NCBI GenBank assembly: GCA_036346275.1
Contig: CM070723.1
Span: 45,710,743-45,774,742, forward strand
Length of the DNA stretch: 64,000 bases
Direction: 5' to 3'
From: Otatea glauca
Lineage: Eukaryota; Streptophyta; Magnoliopsida; Poales; Poaceae
Part shown: piece after piece, positions 57,078 through 64,000 of the stretch
Layout of the letters: every line of letters starts with the position of its first letter
Position numbering within the stretch: the first letter of the stretch is position 1
The notes under the pieces: model-generated
What the model was told of the DNA's origin: nothing
The model's input: only the letters and a program-made list of their open reading frames with translations
Database searches by the model: none
Translations under genes and position numbers: made by a program

Positions 57078-58514
57078 TTAGTAAGACTTGTCCATCTGAT
57101 TGACGACCAGTTGAGAGTTCCTGAGGATGAGGAGACGCCGGATCCCTATAGCCTTTGCGAGGTGAAGCCCCAGAAGGAGAGCCTCATACTCAGCCATGTT
57201 GTTAGTGGGGTTGAAGGAGAGGTGCGCGGCATACTCAAGTGCCTTCCCCTCTGGGCTCACAAGAACAGCCCCAGCCCCCCCACTATTTAGATGTTTGGAA
57301 CCATCAAAGTAGAGGGTCCAGTAGGGGTCGGGCAGGGTGGGATGCTCTATCACTTCATCTGGGACTTGGGGGTTTGTCCACTCTGCCACAAAGTCTGCGA
57401 GGACTTGGGACTTAACGGCGGTTATTCCTACAAGCTTAAGAGAGAAGGGTGCTGGCTCCGTTGCCCAATTGGCTATCCTATCGGTCGCCTCTTTGTTGCC
57501 CATTACTTTGGCTAGCGGGTAGCCGGTCGGAACCATGATGGAATGCCCGAGGAAGTAGTGCCGAAGCTTCCGCGATGCCATGAGGAGTGCGTGGCATATT
57601 TTCTCCATTTTCGTGTACCTTGTCTTCGTGCCCGTGAAGGCCTCACTGACATAATACACGGGGCTCTAGACCCTGTCCTTTTCCTCGACCAAGACAACAC
57701 TTGCAGCAACTGGGGTCGTGGCAATGTACAGGAGTAGGGGTTCCCCGGGGCTCGGGCTGGCTAGGAGCGAGGGATTGGTCAAGTATGACTTGAGATCCTC
57801 AAAGGCTCTTTGAGCCTCTGGGGTCCAATGGAAGCCTTCGAGCCCACGTAGTATTTTGAAGAAAGGTAGCCCTCTCTCGGTCGACTGCGACATGAAATAC
57901 CCAAAGGCCGCCATGCGACCCATAAGGCGTTGGACCTTCTTAATGGATTGTGGCGACTCCATTTCCAGGATGGTCCGGATCTTTTCTGGGTTGGCCTCGA
58001 CACCTCTGTGAGAGACGAGGAAACCCAAGAGCTTGCACCCTCGGACCCCGAAGACGCATTTTTTAGGGTTTAGCTTGAGGCCGAACTTACGAAGGTTTCC
58101 GAAGATCTCACGAAGAACTTCAAGATGTGTCGAAGCCAAGGGGCTTTTTACAATGGTGTCGTCAACGTACATCTCCATGTTTCAACCCAACTGGACCTTC
58201 AGGACGAGGCACACAAGGCATTGAAAAGTGACCTCTGTATTCTTCAACCCGAAAGGCATGCGTAGGTAGCAATAAGTGACCATCGGGGTGATGAAACTTG
58301 TCTTCTCCTCATCTTATAGGGCCATGTAGACTTGGTGATAGGCCGAGTATGTATCCAAGAAACTCATTAACTAGCACCCAGCGGTAGATTCAACCAATTG
58401 GTCAATGTGAGGGAGCAGGTAGTGGTCCTTTGGGTATGCTTTGTTGAGGTCAGTGAAGTCAACGCACATGCGCCACTTACCATTGGACTTTTTGACTAAG
58501 ACGGGATTGGCAAG
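57078..58514 (-). pseudogene. Element F reverse transcriptase and RNase H, broken
   Basis: 58178-57666 contains the catalytic MYVDDTIVKS, FGLKLNPKKCVFGV and RLMGRMAAFGYFMS. 57659-57078 is RNase H, with YFDGSKHLNSGGAGAVLVSP and NMAEYEALLLGL, but LRNSQLVVNQ where Asp-Ser-Gln is usual. RT upstream of 58178 (to 58514) is in other frames with stops. Confidence 0.82.
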
Positions 58515-59293
58515 CTACTCCGGGTGCCACACCTCCCAAATGAGGCCAACGTTTAAGAGCTTTTCAATTTCCTCCTTGATGGCCTGACATCGCTTGAGGG
58601 AGAGCTTGCAGAGCTTTTGCCTCACTAGGGGGTGCCTAGGACTTACCGCGAGGCGGTGCTGAATCACCTCGCGAGGGACACCATTCATGTCAGACGGGAC
58701 CCAAGCGAAGATGTCCGCATTGGTCCTTAGGAACTTGAGGAGTTTCTCTTCCACCTTTTCTGGGGGATCAGCTCTGGTCCGGATGAGGTGTTCATCACTT
58801 GGGCCAAAGAGCCGTATCTCTTTTAGTTCTCCTTTAGGGTGAGGCTTTAGGGGATACCTCCCCAGCGGGGACTTGTCCTTGGCGATTTCCACCGGGGGTG
58901 GTAGGGACGCAACCCCTTCCGAGCCCCCCACTTCAAGGATGTTGACTTCATCGGAGGTGGTTGACGCCTTATGATAGAGGCGACGCGCTAAGTCTTGACC
59001 ACCCCTCACGGAGATGACTCCATGAGGTCCCGGTATCTCGGTATCTTGAGGCACAAGTAGTTTTGGTGAATCGCTGCGCTGAAGCGATTGAGAGTTACTC
59101 TTCCCATGATGGCATTGAATGACGACTCAACGTCAACGACGTCAAACCTGACCGCTTCCGTGCGATGGTTCTCCCGTGAGCCGAAGGTCATGAGGAGCTC
59201 AATCCTCCCCACAATATTGATTTCTCGTACGTACTCCTTCCTTTGACGTTTGGACTCATGTCCGGAGGCCAAGCCCCCCATTATGACATTCAC
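58515..59293 (-). pseudogene. Element F protease and RT start
   Basis: 59293-59006 is a protease-type domain ending FNAIMGRVTLNRFSAA, with LKIPRYRD after it. 59054-58515 continues with DIFAWVPSDMNGVPREVIQHRL and RCQAIKEEIEKLLNVGLI, the conserved entry into gypsy RT. The two frames overlap near 59006-59054, where an indel must lie. Confidence 0.75.
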
Positions 59294-61429
59294 TTGTCTA
59301 TGTGGTACTTGGAAAGGGAGCTCTTGTTCAGCATCTTGTGGGGTTCTTCTGGGGGAGGCCCGCTAGGAGGTAGCGTGGGTATGAGGTGGATTGCTTGGAG
59401 AGGCATGGCCTCCGCGGCCACAAGACAGGGCGGCGACCCCCGACGTGGCTCAGGACCGCGCTTGAGGAGCTTAGCCACTACGGCGGCATATTGACGGTAT
59501 TCATTTGTGTCGTGCCCATCTATTTTGTGATAGGCGCACCAACAACCATCTCCTAGGTCTTGGTTACCCCTCTTTGCACTGGGACCTTCGTCGCGAGCCC
59601 GAGGGGCCTTAGGCTTTGAACCCTTCTTGGGTCCTTTAGAGGCACCGTTCACCTGGGGCGGGGCGTCGGCCACGATGAGGACCTTGGAGTTACGACCTCC
59701 ATTGGAGTAGTCCCTCTAGTCCTTGTTCTTTTTCCCAAATGACCCCTTTTGCCTTCTCCCGGGGGAGTCGTCTCTAGCTTGCGGGAGGAGCCCCTTTTTT
59801 GCCCAGTCATCCTCCTCCATGTGGGCATACTTCTCAACAATCTCAAAGAGTTGTTGAATCATTTTCGGGGATCCCTCCCCAGGGCCTGGTTCAATTCGCC
59901 AGGGAGTCCTTCCTTGCACGCATTAATGATCGTGGAATCTGGGGTGTCCGCCACTTGGCTTCGCACCCAGGAGAAGCGCTTGAGGAAGTCTCGTGTGGAT
60001 TCGTCCTTCTGTTGCTTGACTGTGAAGAGTTGATTGGGAAGCATGGGGCACTTGTAACTCTCTCGAAAGTTCGCGCTGAACTCTTCGCGTAGTTGGGCCC
60101 AACAGTGGATGGAGCACCTCCTCTGATTGAAAAACCATGACCGAGCAATCCTTGAGAGGAAGAGTGGAAGGCAGGTGCACATCTCAGCCTCCCCGCCTCC
60201 CCCTGCCCGGATAGCTGTGGCGTAGGCCTCTATGAATTGCATGGGATCAGAATCCCCATCATATGGTGCAATGTTTGGTTGGCGGAACTTGGGCCAGAAC
60301 GGGGTCTCTGAGATGCCTCGAGTGAGAGGGTTTATGGTCCTGGGGCCGCCTCCGTCATCACACCGATGAGGAGAAGGCGACCTTATGCGGCGGCGGTGAG
60401 AAACTTTGAAACTTGAAGAGCTGGAAGCTCGGGGGCGACAGCGGTGCCCGCGCTCGGGATAGTCAGAGTGCTCCCGCTGACGAGTAGCTCTGGGAGCCTG
60501 CGAGACTCCAAACTCAGCCTCCCCTCTCCCAGGGCAGTGGTGGTCACAACGACTCGAAGGGGTAAGAGCCCGTCCGGTGCTGACAGAGCAGAAACTTCTC
60601 CCCTCCACTTGGCTTCGCTGGGTCGGACGATGGTCCTTTGAGCCTTGTGAGTGCTCGGGAGCGGCCACAACTCGGTTTCCTTGTTGCCCAGGTAGTGCCA
60701 TTGGAGGAACGGGTGCCTTTGGTCTCGGAGGCTCTCCTTCCACCCTAGGCTACGTCGCGCCTCGAGGGTGAGAGGCAGCGCCAGCTGGCGGGAGTCAATC
60801 CACCATCTCTGGGTGCAGGCGTATCTTCCCAGGAGGAGGAGCCCATGGAGGAGGTCCCGGGGCTCCCGTCGGAGGGGGCACGAGCTCGGGTCTCCGGGGT
60901 TGCGGTGAAGGTGGGCCCTGCTCGAGACCATCTCATGGGTAAGGAGATGGAGATTGTAGGGATTCCCCCCTTGCCCGCCTCTGTGGATGAAGGCTGGCCC
61001 CCATGCGCCCCTGGATCAGTGGCGATCTGGACCGAGGGTGGTGGCAGGAGTGGAGCGAAGTGTGGAGGGATGCCATGAGGACGGTAGGAGGCCATCATGT
61101 AGTCCATGGCCTGCTTCGTGGTCGCCTCCACCAGAGCCCGCCACCGGGATAGGTCTAACGCCTCGAGGGTGATAGTAGGCTCCGGGGCTCCAATCCTGCA
61201 GCAACGGCGGCGTCCCAAGGCTGCTGCCCTTGGCCCGTGGCAACTAGCGCAAGGGGGAGGATGTGTTCTCAGGTCCTGGGACTTGAAGGACGTTGTCTGC
61301 CTCGAGGTGGATGGCTCCGATCTCCGAGGGAGGTGCGTGCCTGGAGATCCGCCAAGGAGGAGGATCGTCTACTTGCTCCTTGTGCTTCGGGGCTTGAGGA
61401 GGCTTGGTGTGCTTCTTGGTAGGAGCCAT
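59294..61429 (-). pseudogene. Element F gag, broken
   Basis: The likely start is ATG 61429 (MAPTKKHTKPPQAPK). Frames at 61218-60745 and 60743-59859 carry a Pro/Arg-rich N-terminus and the gag core (PFWPKFRQPNIAPYDGDSDP, FSANFRESYKCPML, KDESTRDFLKRFSWV, ACKEGLPGELNQALGRDP). 59673-59290 has a basic segment and CAYHKIDGHDTNEYR, a zinc-finger-like motif of Tat gag. Several frame changes separate these blocks. Confidence 0.8.
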
Positions 61430-61453
61430 AGCCTTTGATGTTAGCTAGGGTCC

Positions 61454-61468
61454 CCACGGATGGCGCCA
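61454..61468 (-). promoter_or_regulatory. Primer-binding site of element F
   Basis: The minus strand reads TGGCGCCATCCGTGG two bases from the 5' LTR. The TGGCGCC start is typical of Tat/Athila-lineage gypsy elements. Confidence 0.82.
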
Positions 61469-61470
61469 AA

Positions 61471-62351
61471 TGTCATATGTTCCGAAACGTGACACGAGAG
61501 TGAGAGCAGATGCCAACCGTCTTACAGGTCATCGTCCAAAAGAGAGAGTAGGCACAGGGGTTTATACAGGTTCAGGCGCTAAGAAAACGCCCTAATCCTG
61601 TCAGTGTGTTCCCCGGGGGGGTAGAGAGGGGTCTCTTGGTTCGGGCTCTCAGGGGACACACCAGTTGTGTAGTTTGTATTCAATGAGAATTCAAGTTACA
61701 TGTATGGGTTACAGTAGGGTTTTATAGGTGTCCAGCCTGTTACACAAAGTATCATCCTACCCCTACTAGCGCAGCTCAAGCGGGGGCATCTTGGTCTTTC
61801 TCGTGAAGAGGTAGTGGATCCAACGTTATCGTCCCGTGGGGGTAGGCTTCTGACTCCGGGGCCCTACAGGGGACTTGGGGACCCCACTTGGTTGTTTGTC
61901 CCAAGTGGCTCGAGGGTGCCTATCTATCTTCAAGGGCGTCTGGGGGACGCCCTCTTGGATCGGGTGTCTTGCCAAGTGTCCTATGGTCAGGGGACGAGGT
62001 GAGACCCCTTGGAGGACTGGAGACCCCGAGCATTTCCTCTGGAGAGCCCGCGGGGGCATGAGGGAGCATCCCGTAGAACCCCCTCGAGGGCATGAGGGAG
62101 CCTCCCGTAGACGCCCGTGGGGGCAGGAGGGAGCCTCACGTAGACGCCCGCGGAGGCATGAGGGAACCTCCCGTAGCATACCCGCAGGGGGTAGGAGGGA
62201 GCCTCTCGGAGGATGCCCGAGGGGGCAGGAGGAAGCCTCCTGTAGCACGCCCGTAGGGGTATGAGGGGGTCTCCCGTAACACGCTCGCGGGATATGCCCG
62301 CAGCACACGAGGAGACCTCTTGCGGGGTTATGAGGGAACTTCCCCTCAACA
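61471..62351 (-). repeat. Element F 5' LTR (881 bp)
   Basis: Partner of 24472-25222. The TATA box CCTATAAAACCC lies on the minus strand at 61718-61729. The seven-unit 34-bp repeat is about 320 bp upstream of it, in U3. Confidence 0.88.
62046..62282. repeat. 34-bp tandem repeat, seven units (F 5' LTR)
   Basis: Units have the form GCCCGCGGGGGCATGAGGG plus a CTCCCGTAGAC-like tail. They are diverged from each other at several positions. The 3' LTR has only three units. Confidence 0.88.
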
Positions 62352-62356
62352 GAAAT

Positions 62357-64000
62357 TTAGTTTGCAAAACTTAACTAGACTTGTGTAGGAGTTGTTTGGC
62401 TACATTAGAAACCATAGACACATATGTTGGGCTAGAAAATGTTAAGTTTTTAATTTGGCCATTGGCAACAAGAATCCCAATTCACTCCTTTCTTGAACAT
62501 CCGATCCACTTTAATATTGTAAAGGCATTGTGAGGCCACACACTAAAAGAAGTGTGCATGTCCTGTAGGCATTAAAGACTAGAGAAGTGTGTGGGTGCAG
62601 CATCGCAACCTCTGCATATTTCTTTTGCAAATAAAAAATATGTCTATCACTCCTTGGTTTTGGATAGAAACCGTGCCGTGGCAGAAAATAGAACTACAGG
62701 GTTCTATCTGTGGTGCCTTATGTACAATGTAGTTTTATAATTAAAACTTGACAACTTTTGGCAACAAATGCTTTAGCAAAATTATCTAGCACATTCTCAA
62801 AGACATGGGTCCTTCGCTAGTATAGGATTAGTATAATTGGATAGTTAGAGTATGTATTTGTTGGTTTGCTAATGTTAAACTTACTAAGTGCCTTTCGTAT
62901 TCATCCCTGTATTGTATTCACCTTATTAGACTAAAGCTATAGAGTTAGAACAATGCTTCACTAAAGATCAAGACAGAGGATATGCCTTATTTCTACAGAA
63001 GAAAGATGGCAAACCCTACCTTTGAAGATATTCACGAAGACTGAAGCGCATCTAGATGGTAGAGTTGGAATCAATGTTCTGGTTTAACTGTATCATAAAT
63101 ATTTTGTAAACCTATCTTTCAGTTGTTTAGTTTAATGGATGAATTGCATATGTTTCTGTTTATCCTACTCTGATGTATGTATTCTTGACAAAGTTATGCT
63201 TTATCATGGATGCATCCTAGACTTACATTTTACCTAAGGAAGTGGAACATGCGGATCATCGCAGTATACAATAAAGTGGGGTTTATCTAGAGAAAAAACA
63301 GTATTCTCAAAAGCTAAAAGAAGCACCTGCATTAAAAAAAACTAAAGAAGCACTCAGAATAGACAATCAATTGTTTCAGCCATTAACCACGAAGCTATTG
63401 TGCATTTCTAGCTTAAAACTTCAATAGTATCAATCGGTAACTAAGGTAAGTACAGAGGGTTAAAAGAACCATAGATGCAGCCTGCAAACAGTAATTATGA
63501 TGTTCTCTCTGCCTGCCTTGGGCTAGGTTTGCTTTGGAATCTCACCAGTCATACTTCACAAACATCTCCCTGCACTGCAGCTCTACCATGATTGGTTTTG
63601 GATGGGCCCATGATCAGACATTAATCACTGCGTCCTTTCACTCACTAGGATAAAAATGTATATTTTTTAGGAATCCAATGGTTATCTTTGTGACTCAACT
63701 AGGTAAAATGAGCTAAATTGAATCTTTTTGGTACGTATACTTTGAGCTCCAAGTGCCATTTGTCCTGCATGGCATCATCTGATCTCTCATCGATATGCAT
63801 GATTATTTGAGAAATTACCTTGTTTCAAATCCTATTTGAGAGATAGTCTACGTGGACGAATGATTCTTTTTTGTCTACGTGGACGAATGATTCTTTTTTT
63901 GTGTGTGTGGTTTATAATTATGTACTAGTAGCAATTTTTTGCGAGGGTACTAGTAGCATATGACAAGCCAACTTTCTGATGAAGATGTCATATATTCTTC
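62357..64000. other. Right flank, no gene recognised
   Basis: AT-rich DNA outside the retroelement stack. I see no recognisable protein family. A short possible terminal exon near 62930-63025 and a later AATAAA at 63270 are discussed among the rejected items. No LTR or MITE boundary is evident. Confidence 0.4.
63846..63899. repeat. Two-copy 27-bp tandem repeat
   Basis: GTCTACGTGGACGAATGATT plus a T-rich tail is present twice in direct succession (63846-63872 and 63873-63899). Each unit contains the palindrome TCTACGTGGA-like core CACGT/ACGTG. Confidence 0.88.

Larger units (their letters stand above)
24472..62351 (-). mobile_element. Element F: Tat-lineage Ty3/gypsy retrotransposon, host of the nested stack
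   Basis: LTRs at 24472-25222 and 61471-62351 share the start TGTCATATGTTC and the end CCCCTCAACA. The flanking bases are GAAAC (24467-24471) and GAAAT (62352-62356), a 4/5 match for a target duplication. Its own sequence (24472 to about 25935, and 53340-62351) amounts to about 10.5 kb; everything between is nested. On the minus strand it carries gag, protease, RT, RNase H and integrase. A large antisense ORF between integrase and the 3' LTR and a TGGCGCCA-type primer site support a Tat/RIRE2-like lineage. Confidence 0.85.

Noticed and set aside
61814..62367. Pro/Gly/Arg-rich frames of 126-160 codons
   Set aside because: Translation of the 34-bp repeat array and LTR of element F.
62930..63025. 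Possible last exon (acceptor ATTAG, about 30 codons to TGA) with AATAAA at 63270
   Set aside because: The peptide resembles no family I know, and no upstream exon or donor is evident. Too weak to annotate; transcript evidence would decide.

Overview
The window looks like plant nuclear DNA from a grass (Poaceae). It has dense nested LTR retrotransposons, grass-type MITEs, and one host gene fragment at its left edge. The species cannot be named from the sequence.

Layout. 1-821 (minus) is the first exon and first intron of a neprosin-domain (DUF239) secreted-peptidase gene; the rest lies off the left edge. 822-7500 is intergenic DNA with a MULE-like inverted-repeat element, an element ending GGATGGCAA, two hAT-like MITEs, a Stowaway-like element and two inverted copies of a GC-rich dispersed repeat. 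7501-24239 is element A, a Sirevirus-type Ty1/copia element on the minus strand (2.0-kb LTRs, duplicated site CAACA), itself interrupted by a 3.1-kb solo LTR (14158-17254, site ATATA). 24472-62351 is a four-level stack, all on the minus strand: F (Ty3/gypsy, Tat-like, 24472-62351) contains D (Sirevirus fragment), which contains B (Sirevirus, 26341-49567, site GTTAG), which contains C (Ty3/gypsy Tekay-type chromovirus, 29528-41527, site AAACA). 62352-64000 is flanking DNA with no recognisable gene.

How the parts relate. Insertion order within the stack is F, D, B, C. C split the env-like third ORF of B. D has lost its left half and its protease now abuts the 3' untranslated part of F. A and its solo LTR form a separate event, 232 bp from F. 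All five retroelements with coding regions read on the minus strand; only the solo LTR is inverted.

Most interesting signals. (1) In B the env-like ORF is preceded by what looks like its own promoter, a pyrimidine-rich leader and a 5'UTR intron ending immediately before the ATG, and this segment carries the same palindrome family as B's LTRs. A shows a parallel arrangement with its own, different palindrome family. (2) A G2/M-type MYB3R (MSA-like) core lies 15-18 bp upstream of the TATA box in all three Sirevirus LTRs. (3) Differences between paired LTRs concentrate at CAG/CTG (CHG) triplets, often as small indels. This suggests methylation-linked sequencing error, so many frameshifts in these ORFs may not be real.
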